Source: Diprion similis
Taxonomy: Eukaryota; Arthropoda; Insecta; Hymenoptera; Diprionidae
Length of the DNA stretch: 64,000 nt
Assembly (NCBI RefSeq): GCF_021155765.1
Contig: NC_060108.1
Location: 27,826,025 to 27,890,024 of the forward strand
Reading direction: 5' to 3'
Position 1 is the stretch's first letter, and each line of letters starts with the position of its first letter. Below are positions 47,766 through 60,762 of this stretch, piece after piece. The position numbers and the translations under genes are program-made. Under the pieces are notes generated by a model that did not search any database, had not been told where the DNA came from, and was given only the letters and a program-made list of their open reading frames with translations.

Positions 47766-50700
47766 GTATGCGATCACACAATCTGAATTCCAGTCGGATT
47801 TCTTAAACATCGATTAACGCACCGCACCCGCGCGCCCCTCGAGACTCGACACACTCGCGTTGAACAGACTCCGTCGACCGTCGTGTTTCAATATAACACA
47901 TGCGGATAGGTATATAGCGCAGCACGTGGCATCTGAATGGTGGAAAATATTGAGGTTGATCTTTTCGCAGCTAACATTATAAGAATGACGGTAAGGTAAT
48001 AGGGAAAGAACCGTGTGAAGTGAAACTTCTTTGCCGTCAATTCACGATTGTCTCAGGATCAAAGAAGGATGAGTGGGTTTTGGATGTCGAAATGGAATGT
48101 ATTTACGTAGTCTCATCCTAAAGAAATTCACTCTGAAACGATGAGCATAGAATATACCTATATGTACCTACATTGGTATAATTTGACTGTAATTGACGAT
48201 ACGCTACTTGGTGACACGTCTGACTGACGCCCTTCCGTCTCGCCTCAGGTATAGGTATGTCTCGGTTACACGTTGCGGTAACGCTCCGTGGTAACATAGG
48301 TTACACAGGGCGCAAAACACGCCGTAAGAAGTTTTCAATTCAATTTTCCGTCCTTCGCCATCGTATCGGACTTATTCGTATGTACACGAAGAAAAAAGAA
48401 CTCTTTGAACGAATCGGAACGGCGATTACGGACAAGGAAACGCTGCAGGTCTTGTTGCATCAACTGAATATCGGTTTACACATTGTCAATCATATCTTTC
48501 GTCGGCCCTTGGATCAAAATATTGCAACAAAATATTTAATTGTGTCAACTGGTATTCAATTCATGTAACAAAAATTCAACCAGAATTTTTTCTCACAATC
48601 AAACAAACACACGAGTAACCGGGCACGTAGACTTAATTCGATAGATTCGGTGACTGGGTTCTTGCCGCAAACGGGATTGGTCGAGAGTGTCGAACTCAGT
48701 TTACGATAGCTCGGTTGAATTTTGAGTTGTGTTTGTAAAAAAATGAGTACAGTCCTTTCGTTAATCATTTTCGAAATATATGATTTAATTTGATGAAATG
48801 TTTTGGCCTTATTTCGGGAATAGTTTCCTGTAATGAGAGACAAACGTCGTAAATCGAACAAAAATTATTTCGTCCAACCGAATGCGGTGTTCATTGGCGG
48901 CAAGACAAAGATTTGATTATTACAACAATCTGTAAGTCGCACGAGCTAAATGAAAAATACGTCGATGGAAGAATACCGAAAACTTGGGTTTCATTACCTT
49001 GATGTTTTCCCATCTACTTTACAAGTTGAACTTTTGTGGTTTTTCTTCGATCAGTAAAATATTCAAAAGTAGCTTAATTTATGAGACTATTTGTGATTGT
49101 ACATAGATTCATCGAACCATTTGTATGGAAGCAGATTTGCTGTTGTTTCGACCGATGCGTACATTTAAATGAACAAAAGTATTTGCAGTTAGTCGAATTA
49201 TATTTACTGACTTGGATCAACGAAACAATAATAGCGGTACTTACAAGATTTAGGTGTTTTTTTTATCAGACCAAGAAACCTAACTTTTTCCTTCCGATCA
49301 TCAAAAGTTCCTGATGAAAGGAACATTTAATTCATTCAACCATAAATATTCAACCCTGTACAAATTTGAACGGAAAGGATAAAAATCACTTAGTTTGACG
49401 GAATAAACTTTTTCACTACGTCGCATACGTAGGGCTGGGTTGATACGAGAGGATCAAATTTGATTCTACAGGATACTGAATTCCTTGACAACTAAAAATT
49501 ATTTAGTTGAAGCCTTTTCACACATTCAATCGCGGATACCCCCTTCCTTAACGGGGTCATTGAGTCGACGCAACTAAATAGTTTTTAGACCTATCAAATT
49601 TTCAGTTAAATCAATCGCATAGCTTGAATAACTTGTTCGGTTGATTTGACCTGACAGAATTAATTACGTATTATGATTATAGTTCAATCGTTTATACATT
49701 CGGTGGCGACCGTTCGCTCATCTGAAATGATAGGGGAATGGCCCACTGGCACACGTTCGAGTCGCACACGAAAGGCCTGACGTAGGACAGTTTATTTCAT
49801 TCAATTTAAGGTAAAATTGAAAGAAATGCGATCCCAGCACTCGCACGCATTTACATGATACAATATACCTACATATTGTGAAGTTCTTCCTGATTGTATA
49901 TTATTTTACTACCGGTCAACATCCGAGTAGTTTTGAGGAAATTTCTCGCCAAAGCGACCAACGTCCGACTCTCCTACCTCTTTCGATTTCCTCGTCGATA
50001 TTTCGTACAACTCCATCGAACAAGATAATTACTCAAGCTCTTATCATTCTTATTTCTTGCATTTCAGGTGCATCGCACTGTTCTCGAAGTCTCAGCGAAA
50101 ACGGAGATCTCATTGTCGTAGATCAGGTAACGTGGCAGAACTCATTGTATCACAAATATTCAAAGTCAGCGTTTTGGTTATACTTCTATGATCTGTGAAG
50201 CGTTAGATATCCTATGTATACCAAGGTGTCGCACCACGCTAAGGGATTGTTTCGCTCATTCTTCCCGGGTCCATGCGCCTCTCTCTGCGCTAGCTGCGCC
50301 GGCTGCGCCGGCTGCGCGCCCGCCTACTTCGCGTACCGAGTACCTCTGCTGCCTATGTGGCTGACCGGCTGATCACGCAACCGAGCACGTAGCAGTACAC
50401 GTATAATAATTATACGCGTCAGTGCGTTCAACAAATATCGGCTAATAGCTATAAGAATGGGCTATTGAAGAAAAGGCGAGAGAACGGTTTGCTTCGCGGT
50501 GTACCTACTTTACGAGATGCGTGACGAAACTCTCGTGAAGTGTGTGAAGAACAGGTTGCTTCATATGTGGTTATTGTTATTATAGTTACTGTCACTGTTC
50601 CTATAGTGCGTCGTATAATATGGGCGAAAGAGCCTCTTTCTTTGCGTACCTCGCGAAACAGCCCGTTCCTCACGCATTTCATGCGATACACCGTTTTCCA

Positions 50701-53700
50701 CGCGATTAGCGAAATATGCCATTCTTCTCGCAGATCCTGAAACAAGGCCTCTTTGTAGCTAATACTCGAGCTAATATTATAGCCAACATGCATTAACGTA
50801 TTCGTAAATATACATGTACGGTATACGTATAGTATACCTACGTACGGCCATGGAGGTAGAGACATATATTATGTGCATTTCAAGTCACCTGTATTATCGA
50901 TCCTCCCTGCTAGTTAAATGTTACATATTTCAGAACCTATTCTGGTTCCGGAGGGCATACGCAAGACCTCGATTCGGAACGTTACGCGCTTGAACGAAAC
51001 TACTACCTACGCATAGTTTGATCCTCTCGAATTTGGTTAGCGAGAATTTACGAAAATCCTTTTTTCGCAAAAGATGAAAAAATATCCAACTGGAAATGAC
51101 ACAGAAGCTTGAATACGGGGTTAGTCTGGAAACAGGCTGCCAGCTAATACTGAAAGACAGAATTCAACTGCTTGCATACCAAGTGTCGGTACCTACCGAT
51201 TTTCAGGTTACAGGAGTCTTATAGACCTTAAAACGCGTGAAAATCGTAGAGATAATAACGTGAAAATACACTCTGTTCCACGGGATTTTATTTTATTGAT
51301 TCAAATCACGCACATGACTTGATCGCTGTACACTCAGGCAAATGCAAGATGACATTATTAATATAATAAACGTACAGTCTCCTCCGGGGTCTGACGTGCA
51401 CGTGCGGCGTACCATAATTTTGTACGAGATTTATTACGACGGTGCCACGATTGGAGAGTCTATAGAATACGAATGGCGTACGTAAAATACAAATGGAACA
51501 AAAAAAAAAAAAAAACAATCCACAGATAAGTCAACTGGGCTCATGAGTCAGCATGCATGGATATCTACCCCTTTGATGCATCTGAAAACTTTGATAATAA
51601 TTTTACGGGACGCAGCAAATTGTTTTCTGACATATGTGCCTCCTAAAATTAAACAACAAATAGGAATCCCGTCCTACTTCAACGGTGATTTGAACACGTC
51701 GTTACAGCATTCATATGTCAACACTGAAACAGTTTTAAATAAATTGGCCCGCTACTGCAGGCACTTTTACGTTTAAATTGAATTTCTGAGTTTCAGAGTT
51801 TCACTTGGAACCTGGGAAGGCCGGTGGAGGAGTCGGAGACGCTTCAGTTGACCGTGATCTCCCGAGGGATTTTGCGGAGTGAGAAAATAGTCGCGAAATA
51901 CGGCTTAATTCTTCAGACCGTCGTTCAAGAAGGAAGGATTCTAATCAGTGATTCACTGGTTGATCTAAGCAACCGGCCACTGCCGGTAAAATCAACAGTT
52001 CAAGTCTAAAAGTTGTACGGAATATCGCCAAGGGTATATAGGGTAGCTTGCGCTTCTCGACAAGCGCGGTATATGGCAGCTACCGTACTTACTCGTGAAG
52101 TAAGGAAGACACGTAAGAGGGGGAGCCGGACAAAGTGATCAGCCTTACCGGATTAAGTGGGCCTCCTGCGAAATTTTCGTATATTTTCAAATTTTGCAAA
52201 AATTATAAGTTTTCTTACTTGTCTGTCCTGTTTTACAATCCCCTTACTGGGATATTAGGGTATTAATTTAATAACTTTCATGACATCCAGTGTTTAGATG
52301 GCGAAGTATTCTAAGGCAAGTAAACCAGAAAATTTTCAAGCTTTCTTAATATACTGTTAATTTAATGATGAAAGTTTTTTAAGAGAAGTAGACAAAGACA
52401 TTCATCATTTTTGTGTGATTTTGATTGAATCCTACAATATTTGACGGTGGGTCACTTTCCCCGCAATTTCCGGACGCGAGTCATCAGTCAGACTTCTGTT
52501 TTTTGGTGAAAGTCAAAAGACTTATCCACTCGGATGCCCATTTGGAGCTTTGTTACTTCCTTAATCGGCCCACTTTGTCCGTCACACCCATATATGTTTG
52601 AAATAAGATTGGGCCAACAATATCCGGTGGTGTTGTTGCCAGTATGAAACCGCTGTTGCTTCCGATTTCCGATTTCCGAGGAAGCTTTCCTACAGGATTT
52701 ATCAATGTGATGTTCAATCTCTTCCTTACGGTTCAATTCCCTTAGAAAATCCGATATTAAGCAATTGTTTAGGAGACGTTTTTGATACTTGATAAACCTT
52801 ATCCTTTGAAAATCGGTCCGCCCGTAGAACAAATCGCCTTTTTACCATTTGCAAGTATCCTCAACCTTTGGTAACAATGCTTTCTATTACTTGATTATAA
52901 TGGAAAACACGTTTATTTCCTTGTCACGATATGAATTTCCAATATCCAGCCACTTTGCCAGCCGTTTACGCGTACCTATGCGCCATACCATACCGACATG
53001 ACGATATAAAGCATTTAGATGTTGCCGTTTGGTGTGTGAATGGGTTATATACAACGTTTTGTTAGTATGTTCCAACACAATGCGACCAACGATTCTGCAA
53101 TGTTAACGGCGCGCAACCTCATAATTCAATAAAAGCGAAGATGTCCCGCCTACATTTGCTAAATTTGCATTCAGGAATCGGTGGCCACTAATTAAATTGT
53201 TGAGAAGTATATCGAAACAGTATTTTGTGAGTCTTTGAAAGTACGTGCCCGACGTTGTACCATCGGATAACAAACGACCCGATCAATCGGTTTTAGGCAT
53301 TCGTTACACTCGAGGTGCGTTACACACCCCCGGACGGTAGCTGTAGCTCGTACGCCGGTACAGAGATAATGGAAGATGAACAAAGGATGCTCATCGATAT
53401 TGAGCAAAACATTGCAACTTTGGAGCGAAGCCTCGAGGAAGCAAATTTGCTGAAACGTCGGGGTTCGTGGCACAGCCCCGCGGAGAAGACAAGGAAGCGT
53501 GGATTAGGTACGATGCAACGGGGTAGCTCCATGTCTGCGGCGGAAGGGTCGCCGGACCGGAAACGGTAACGTATAATTACCGATGGCAAAAGCGTACGCC
53601 GTGTATGGTTTACATTTAGGTAAATACGAAAGAAGTCTCATTTATGCTCCACAGCTCGTGTCGGTCAATCTTACCGCGGCTTAATCTCTAACCCTATACA

Positions 53701-56700
53701 CGACCGACTTTCGACAGACGATTGCGATCTTGACCGTTGGCTCAACGTTCTCGCCTCCTCGAGGGGGAAAGAAAGACAAAAGAACAAAAAAACGTCGATG
53801 CACGCGATAGGTTTATAGTTGGGCGATGATTACGGAACCCGCGACCAATTCAAGTGCAATTTGAACATTGTACGCGTTGCTGTTCCTGTGACATATTTCT
53901 AATACTAATTTACGTTGTACGTATAGACTGCATGAATTCCGTTGACATAAATGAAAAATATCAATCCTCCGGTGAGTCGATCATCCCGATACGTCCTCCA
54001 GACTTCGTATTTCTTTCCGACACCCTGCGACCTCTCCTTATCTTGGCCGAGTCACCGGTCTCTTCGGAGACCCGCGTTCCTATACCACCGCTGACTAGAC
54101 TTCAACGAGCGGCTGCCGAAACCTACTCTACACCCAGCCAAGGTTTTATTTAGCTATTTTAAGGTTCGCATACGCCGATTATGCACTTCCTGCCACTACG
54201 CCCGATGCAGGAAATGATAAAAGAAGTAGGAGATCCGTCTTAAGGGCTTATTCTTAATAGGACTGTTCTTATTCATCAAATAATATTGAATTATGCCAGT
54301 GGTCAATTTAAAGGAGACGGCTTGGGGAACGGGCTTCAATTGGGATAGAAAGATATAATTCGATGCGATGGAAGTGAAGAGATTAGCTAATGTACAAGAC
54401 TCGCTAGTTGCAGTACACAGAGGTGAAACTGCTGACTCGGCGAATATAAGGAGAGGACGCAGGGTGTAAAGTGACTATAGGACTCTGGAAAAGGAATATG
54501 AAGTCTGGAGGATGTAACAATCTGCTCTCATTAATATCATTTTTTCGAGTACGAACGTAACCATTTCCTCTATAAATACCTTTAATAATTTAATTCGTAA
54601 CATGAAAATCCAAATCAGTTAAAATTCAATTTATTTCAATAATAGGAAAAATAAATGTCCGGAGTACTGACAAAAAAAAAATGTTTGAATCATTTGAGAA
54701 ACTGATAAAGTTCCAAATCTGCCGAATAGTTTTGAATTATATTGAGGTTATACATACATACCCAGCCTTGACAACTGACCGTGACATAACCGAAGCTATC
54801 TCTGTTGCATACAGGCGGCGTTCGAACCACCGACTGTAGAGCACGGTCTTACATACAGGTCTTGCAACGAACGCAAATATCAGTAGTGGGGGTAGGCACG
54901 CTTAGTGTCCGCGTTTTTCGATTCTTAAGCCGCCACAACGCGTCGCCAGTGGTACCGGTGGTATGCTTCCCCTTGCCCCTCAACCGCAGCGCGGCCTCAG
55001 CCTCGGTTGGGGTTAGGGTCGACGGCGCATGCGTTGCATTTGGGCGGACGAGAGTCGCAAGCACTACTTCTTTCTCTCTCGCACACCACCGGCACCACTG
55101 GCGCACCCTGCGGCGTAAATCGAAATAAAAAATTGGGACACTAAGCGGGCCTGCCCCCACCACGGTCGTTGCAAGACCTGTATATGTAAGACCGTGCTGT
55201 AGAGGATGGTTTTTTTGAAGAGCGGTCACACTTAAATTTGAGATTTATTGCACAATATATACATTTATTGGGCGTGAAAAACGCGCGTCCGTCGTTGGGT
55301 TATATCCCATTGCTGCACACACGCGCACGGGAGAAAAAACCTCTAGCCGTGGGTTGCGTAGCGTGGCGCTCAGAGGGCGCGGCCGTAGCCTAGGGGTATC
55401 GCTAGTTCCTACCTCTACGCCTTCCGTATGTTTGATACCGACATTTTGAAAAAATTTTTTCACTTGTGGTCCTACGGCTGATGAAATTTCTTTCAAATTT
55501 CTTTGACCAAGCATTCCGACTTTACAGTTTCTCGCAGCATAATACTACGCATGAACAAGTTCGTAATTTTTTTCACAAAATATCACCGACATTTCATATC
55601 AAGAACTGGCATTTCTGAGATCGTTACAATCGTGAATGTTTGATTCCTTTTATATTTTTTTTAGCACTATCAAAGCTTCAAATGTGATAATTAGTAGCTT
55701 GTACCGTGAAAAGTCGTATAATAAGACGAATAGACTTACAATCAGCAATCAACAACGGCAGTTATCTATAGGCGTCAACCTGAAGTTCAGTGTCGCGGTT
55801 GCGCTTTCTCATCGCAGTAGAGGTTTCTTGCGTGAATTTAGTATTTCTCATTCACGTACATATAACGTGTATGCGTAACCTACGCGATTCTGTAATCCCG
55901 TGGAATTGCAACAACAGGAGTTCCACTATGAAAAGCGTTCGCTCACTCATGAGACTTGGGAAGCAGAGACCACCAAGAGACAAATCATGCGACAGTAACT
56001 CTGAGTCACGGGGTCTTTTGGAGCAACACGATTCCAGTTGCACTTCGTCAAATGCAGTTTCTCGGACAAATTCGATGACATCGTTTGATTTGAATCCCTC
56101 CGACGACAGCCAGGTCAGCGCCAACGAAGAGGAAAACCACTTGGCGAAATCCATGAAGCGAACCCAACCCAAGGTGAGATTATCGTGAAAAAAAGTTTTA
56201 TTTTTAAATTTAAGCTGTACCTACTCGTGAAAAAGCCATGTCAAGAACGTTGTTCAATATTTATCTAGGAGGATTTCATAGTTGTGATTGAAAAAGTCTG
56301 CAAAGTTTCAAAGAATAATTCAACTGAATTCATTTACCAGTCCACCATTTCCAAACACCTACTTCAACTTCGATACTTCCTGTCGTCGAAATAAATTGAA
56401 TAGTTACAAATATCCTTCAAATGGCTTCTTACGATTTTCACTTTGAAACTCGTAGAACCGAATCTGCCGAAACAAATCCCGTATTTTATTTCAGAGTGGC
56501 GAAGTGGGACAGAGTGCCCTTAAAGCCCAGGACTATCAGATTTGCGTGACTGTCATAGAAGCGAGACAACTCGCTGGACTCAACATGGATCCAACGGTTT
56601 GCGTTCAAGTCGGTGACCAACGGAAATACACCAGTGTCAAAGAGTCCACGAACTGTCCTTATTACAATGAGGTACATTTTTCTAATTTTTCTTACCCTTC

Positions 56701-59700
56701 TATCATATTGTGTTTATTCTTGTTATTACGTTATTAGTCACGTTCATTCCTTTGACCCTGATACAGTATTTGGATTCTACAACTTCATTGCCAAATTTGG
56801 TATCAGAGACCTTGAGGACCCGCAGATTCAAATTTTTGGCAAGAATCATTAATTGACCGATGACCTTCAAGATTTCTCCTTCGGCTAAAATGAACATTAG
56901 CAAGCCGTATCATCTAAACGATCATTCTGATAACAAAGTCACGTATGTAACGACTTGAGGGTCATTTATTCCCAAGCGGTGAGGAATAGAGTGCGACCGG
57001 GTTCAACTTCGCTTTTGCGCTTAAGGGGTTAGGGGTACTCAGTGCCGAGAAAAAATGCGTGTTTGCAATAATTTTTTTTGTCATAGTAATTATATTAATT
57101 TTATAAAACCAATTGTGTACAATTATTTTTTGATGTTTCGAGTATATTTCTACCAAATCGGAAAAGAAAAAGAAAATTCGACTGAGTTATCGGCATTATC
57201 TTCGACCCTGGTTTTTAAAACATCGTTCGCAGTGACAGCGATTACACCCACCTGGTTTACCCGAAATCAATCAGACAAGAATAAATCATTAGTTCAATAG
57301 TTAATCTAGTCTTTGATCGGAACGTTTTTGATTTTTTCGAAAATACCAAAATGGCGGCTTCCGAAAGTTTTTTCCTCGATTTTGAAGGAAAAAAGCACTA
57401 GTTCTTTGGTAACACAAAACAGAAGTTTTTCAATAAAATTTGAATTCTTTAATTAAAGACTGATTTTTGTTGATCTCAATAAACTGTGTAAATTTCATAA
57501 AAATCCGTCCACTGGTTCTTGAGTTACAGCTGTCACCGTCTTCTAATACATAGTTTTGAGAAAACGCGTTTAAAGTTTTGGACCCCTTTTGGTATTGCCT
57601 TTTCGTGTAATTCTGATATCGGTGGATGAAGCGATACTTGTTTGTGTATTTTGATCCGCTGAATCCGAATATCGCATTAATTTTTTCCTAAAACCCGAGC
57701 ATTCAATTGTTTAAAGGCAATTGCTTAAACAATTTTTTGATTTGTATGCATCATGTTTTTCGAATATTTATGGTCAATTTAAAATGAAAGTTATTCTTAT
57801 GAAATTTGGCCTAGAGTCATACTTTTTGAGTTATTAATTTTTTTCAATGTTCAAATTTTGCAGTTTCTCAATTAAAAAAAATTGATAACTCAAACACTAT
57901 GACTTTAAGCCAAATTTCTTAGGAACAACTTTAGTTTTGAATACGTCACAAATATTAAAAAACCAAAAATAATGCATACAAAAAAAAATTGCTCAAACAG
58001 TTGCCATGAAATAGTTGAATGCTCGGGTCTTCGGAACAAACTGGATGTAGGATAGGTATCTCGAAAACTATTTTTCGGATTGACTTGAAATTCACTGGTA
58101 ATATTTTCGAAACATCATACGCCAAGAAAATGCAAAAAAAATCGTTTTTTTGAAAATTTTTTACTACCCCTAACCCCTTAAGGGGGTGCCCTGGTCGATC
58201 TTAACGTTGTCGTACATATGTTCAGATATCAAAGTTCACGAATTTTAAACGCAAAAAGGGCCTAATATCCCCATTCTATACACGATTCTCAACAAAAAGA
58301 CTGTAAAAAATTTTCATTTGATGGAACAAGAAAGAAATGGCACGAAAACTACGAAATCGCAATAGTAAATTCGTAGTTTTCGTGCCATTTCTTTATTTCT
58401 GCGTCAAATAAAAATGTATTCATACTCATATGTATGAGTGTTTTTTCCTTCCGAATTGTGTATAGAATGGGAATATCAAGCCCTTTTTGCGTTTAAAATA
58501 CGTGGCCTTTAATATCTGAAGATATGTGTGATAACGTTAAAATCGACCAGGGCACCCCCTTCAGAGCAGCCAGGAAGTCGAGCAGTAGGATTTAATAAAT
58601 GCGTAGTATTATTAGAATATAATTTTGATATTTATAGATTGGTTTGAACGGTGGTGATGAAACAAACAGTTTCGAGGGTAGATGAGAATTGCGTAGGTCG
58701 AGAGGTGAAGACGAAGTGACTTGGGAAGGCAGAAAGAAGCGTGAGTTAGTGCAGAAAGCAGGGTGCATGATCAGGTTTTGGAAATGAGAGTAGATAGTTA
58801 GATGTGCGCGCAGGATGTGCGAGAGATTATTTAGTCTAATGAAATGAAGGGGCTTTTAGATAAAAAGTGCGAGGAATAGGTTGTGAGTGTGAAGAGGGAC
58901 TAAGCAGGTAACATGTATAACTTGCTTTTTTCTGGATCGATAGTCTACTCGGGGTATCTTTAAATTTTTGTTTTTCAGACCTGTGCAGTCCGCTTTTGGT
59001 TTTTTTTTTTCGTTTTATTTTTAATGCGTTTCAATTTTTTACTTAAACAGGTACTTCATTAAGCTGTAGTTTGTGACATATATATTACACATCAAGGGAT
59101 GTAAGTATACTTATTCGGCGAAAAACAGATCGCACCAGTGAAAAAAAAAAAGAAAATTAAACAAAAATACTGCCACTGGACAATTTAATATGGGTGGAAA
59201 ATTTTTGGCAAAGCTTTGCTCTCAGAATAATACTTCGAAAGATGTACCTTGCTAAAGTTCATTTTTGCAGATGCGGAAATCTTGAAATTCAGTTATAGAT
59301 GTCTTTAGCCGCGCGTCAGGGGAAATATTACGGTATTTTCCGAGAACACTCAAACAAGAACAGTTGTTGCGCTACCAGTCATCGGCATTGTCTTAGCGTT
59401 TGTCAACAAATTAAGTTGGAAAACGGTCTACATTTTTAAAAGTACGAATGACTGGCGTATCTCTGGGTTAAATAAATGTAGAGATTTTCAACTCCTTACA
59501 ATCAAGCTAGTTATGTCATAATGATATTTCTACATATCTGTGTTATACTTCTTTATTGACCAGTATCGCTGTACAAGCTAACTGTGCCCTTTAAAAGAGT
59601 TTAGTTCGTTTGGCTAATATCTTATTGCGTCATCGGGTTATGAGTAGAACGAAATCAATGCGATGATATACTCCACGTTGCAGTATTTCGTGTTCGACTT

Positions 59701-60762
59701 CCACATGCCGCCGATTATGCTGTTTGACAAGATTATCACTTTATCGGTGAGTGAAATAGTATTGTATTACCCGAAATTTAGATGAATAATTTCCCATTGA
59801 TGTTGTTGTAACTTGAGTCTCGATGCTGTAACACAATCCTCAAAAAACAAGGCGAACTAGTTTATAGCGGATTGAATTAAAAAGCGAAAGAATTGACCAG
59901 CCATCCTTGCATGCACGCTGAAAACACGAAAAATGTATCATAGAATCAATAAAGGCGAGGAAGAGCGATTTTTGGATAACTTTCGGAATACCCCGTACAG
60001 CTACCAGGCATATCGTATCAATTTCCATATGACAAGTGATCTTCCGTGTATCGCCGAGTGTGCACAGGCAACTATCAATATTGTGCTGTCACAGACTACG
60101 TTGTATGCATATATTATAGATACAACCGTACTCAATAGTTGAGCTATTTTGTTTTCCAAGCCTTGCAAGAAAAAAAGATCACTGCGTCTCTGCGTCATTA
60201 TCTTACAATCACGTACCGTTTGCGACGGTAGGTTCAATTGGCAATTGCACGTAGTTTCTTTCTATACCTATAATATTATCTGACAGATGGAAGCCTGGAA
60301 GGAAGACTCGTGTTGAAAATTAATAAATAGATGCTTCCTGCTGATAGATATAGGTATTCGCGTAGTTGTGCCCATGATAAGCACTAATCATAGGATTAAC
60401 GTTGGATTTTGCATATAAATTAGACGTAATCATTCTGATATCAACCGTATGTGTATATTGTATATTATACAAATACCACGTACATATGTTTAAGATTTTC
60501 ACACGTCGGTGTTGTATGTATTCCGCATGATATGTATAGGTATATAATAGGCATACGTATACGACCAACAACTTTTACTCGCATGCAGCCAATGAAATTA
60601 CAAGCTGCTATAAAGTATTTGGTCGTAATCATAATAGACTACAGTATAAATGTGTGGTGATTTGTAACAATGCACAGGTGCAGCAATCGCGGAACCTTCT
60701 ACGTCCTAATCTAACACTGGGCAGCTTTAAGTTAGATGTAGCCACCGTCTGGGCTCAGCCAG
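47687..60762 (+). CDS. OTOF: Otoferlin-type ferlin, N-terminal part (gene continues past the window)
   Basis: Eight exons join in phase: 47687-47765, 50068-50126, 51797-51985, 53297-53565, 55918-56173, 56495-56671, 59684-59746, 60678-60762 (392 codons plus one base). Ferlins are large tail-anchored proteins with several C2 domains that drive Ca2+-dependent membrane fusion; vertebrate otoferlin acts in synaptic vesicle release of hair cells. C2A is spread over exons 1-4 ([41 protein letters not shown]). C2B begins at about residue 297 with [20 protein letters not shown] and continues [21 protein letters not shown] and [14 protein letters not shown], closely matching vertebrate otoferlin as I remember it. 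The C2A-C2B linker (exons 4-5) is Glu/Lys- and Ser-rich. The next exon needs phase 1 and was not found before 64000. Confidence 0.93.
50068..50126 (+). CDS. OTOF: Otoferlin exon 2
   Basis: [20 protein letters not shown], preceded by gcatttcag and followed by GTAACG; it continues the C2A strand order of otoferlin. Confidence 0.88.
51797..51985 (+). CDS. OTOF: Otoferlin exon 3
   Basis: [20 protein letters not shown] to [13 protein letters not shown]; 63 codons of C2A; acceptor gagtttcag, donor CCG|GTAAAA, phase 0. Confidence 0.9.
52129..52590. mobile_element. Possible DNA transposon remnant in otoferlin intron 3
   Basis: cggacaaagtg near 52128 and its complement cactttgtccg near 52573 form imperfect inverted ends, each near a gattaag word. 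The interior holds worn frames without recognised domains. Confidence 0.4.
53297..53565 (+). CDS. OTOF: Otoferlin exon 4
   Basis: [20 protein letters not shown] closes C2A, then [20 protein letters not shown] and [11 protein letters not shown] form a probable coiled coil. Donor CG|GTAACG at 53565 (phase 2) is chosen over GTACGA at 53508 because only it fits exon 5. Confidence 0.8.
54842..55196. mobile_element. Non-autonomous hAT-like foldback element with 8-bp target duplication
   Basis: The ends cacggtcttacata and tatgtaagaccgtg are inverted, and arms pair through caggtcttgcaacga, ttagtgtc and ccagtggtaccgg. The element (355 bp) is flanked on both sides by the identical octamer ctgtagag (54834-54841 and 55197-55204). 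An 8-bp duplication with CA...TG ends is typical of hAT elements. There is no transposase. It lies in otoferlin intron 4. Confidence 0.85.
55918..56173 (+). CDS. OTOF: Otoferlin exon 5 (C2A-C2B linker)
   Basis: [20 protein letters not shown], then a Ser/Asp-rich low-complexity stretch ending KSMKRTQPK; acceptor caacaacag, donor AAG|GTGAGA, phase 0. The MRLGKQR segment parallels the basic linker of vertebrate otoferlin. Confidence 0.82.
56495..56671 (+). CDS. OTOF: Otoferlin exon 6 (C2B start)
   Basis: [20 protein letters not shown] and [16 protein letters not shown]; this exon makes the family assignment. Acceptor tatttcag, donor GAG|GTACAT, phase 0. Confidence 0.95.
57025..58177. mobile_element. 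TTAA-flanked element with inverted ends (piggyBac-like, non-autonomous)
   Basis: The ends ggggttaggggta and tacccctaacccc are perfect inverted copies flanked by TTAA at 57021-57024 and 58178-58181. Much of the interior is an imperfect palindrome centred near 57860 (acccgagcattcaa at 57694 against ttgaatgctcgggt at 58015). The left arm is longer than the right, so something extra sits in it. No transposase frame is seen. The piggyBac link rests only on the TTAA. Confidence 0.75.
58182..58559. mobile_element. Foldback element abutting the previous one
   Basis: The ends gggggtgccctggtcgat and atcgaccagggcaccccc are perfect inverted copies. The left flank TTAA (58178-58181) is shared with the neighbouring element, and the right flank is TTCA. 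A long inner stem (agaaatggcacgaaaactac / gtagttttcgtgccatttct) makes the whole 378 bp foldable. Confidence 0.8.
58560..59683. other. Intron sequence with a purine-rich patch
   Basis: 58640-58910 is unusually G/A-rich (ggtgaagacgaag, gcagaaagcaggg) with no reading frame; the rest is ordinary AT-rich intron. Confidence 0.4.
59684..59746 (+). CDS. OTOF: Otoferlin exon 7
   Basis: [20 protein letters not shown] plus S, 21 codons; acceptor cgttgcag, donor TCG|GTGAGT. Confidence 0.93.
60678..60762 (+). CDS. OTOF: Otoferlin exon 8
   Basis: [20 protein letters not shown] then VATVWAQP; acceptor tgcacag, donor CCAG|GTACAC, phase 1. It matches the late C2B strands. Confidence 0.9.

Noticed and set aside
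52488..52832. 114-codon minus-strand frame
   Set aside because: It overlaps the end of a probable transposon remnant and shows no recognised domain.
54805..55229. Open frames of 107 and 126 codons on opposite strands
   Set aside because: They lie within the palindromic hAT-like element and mirror each other.
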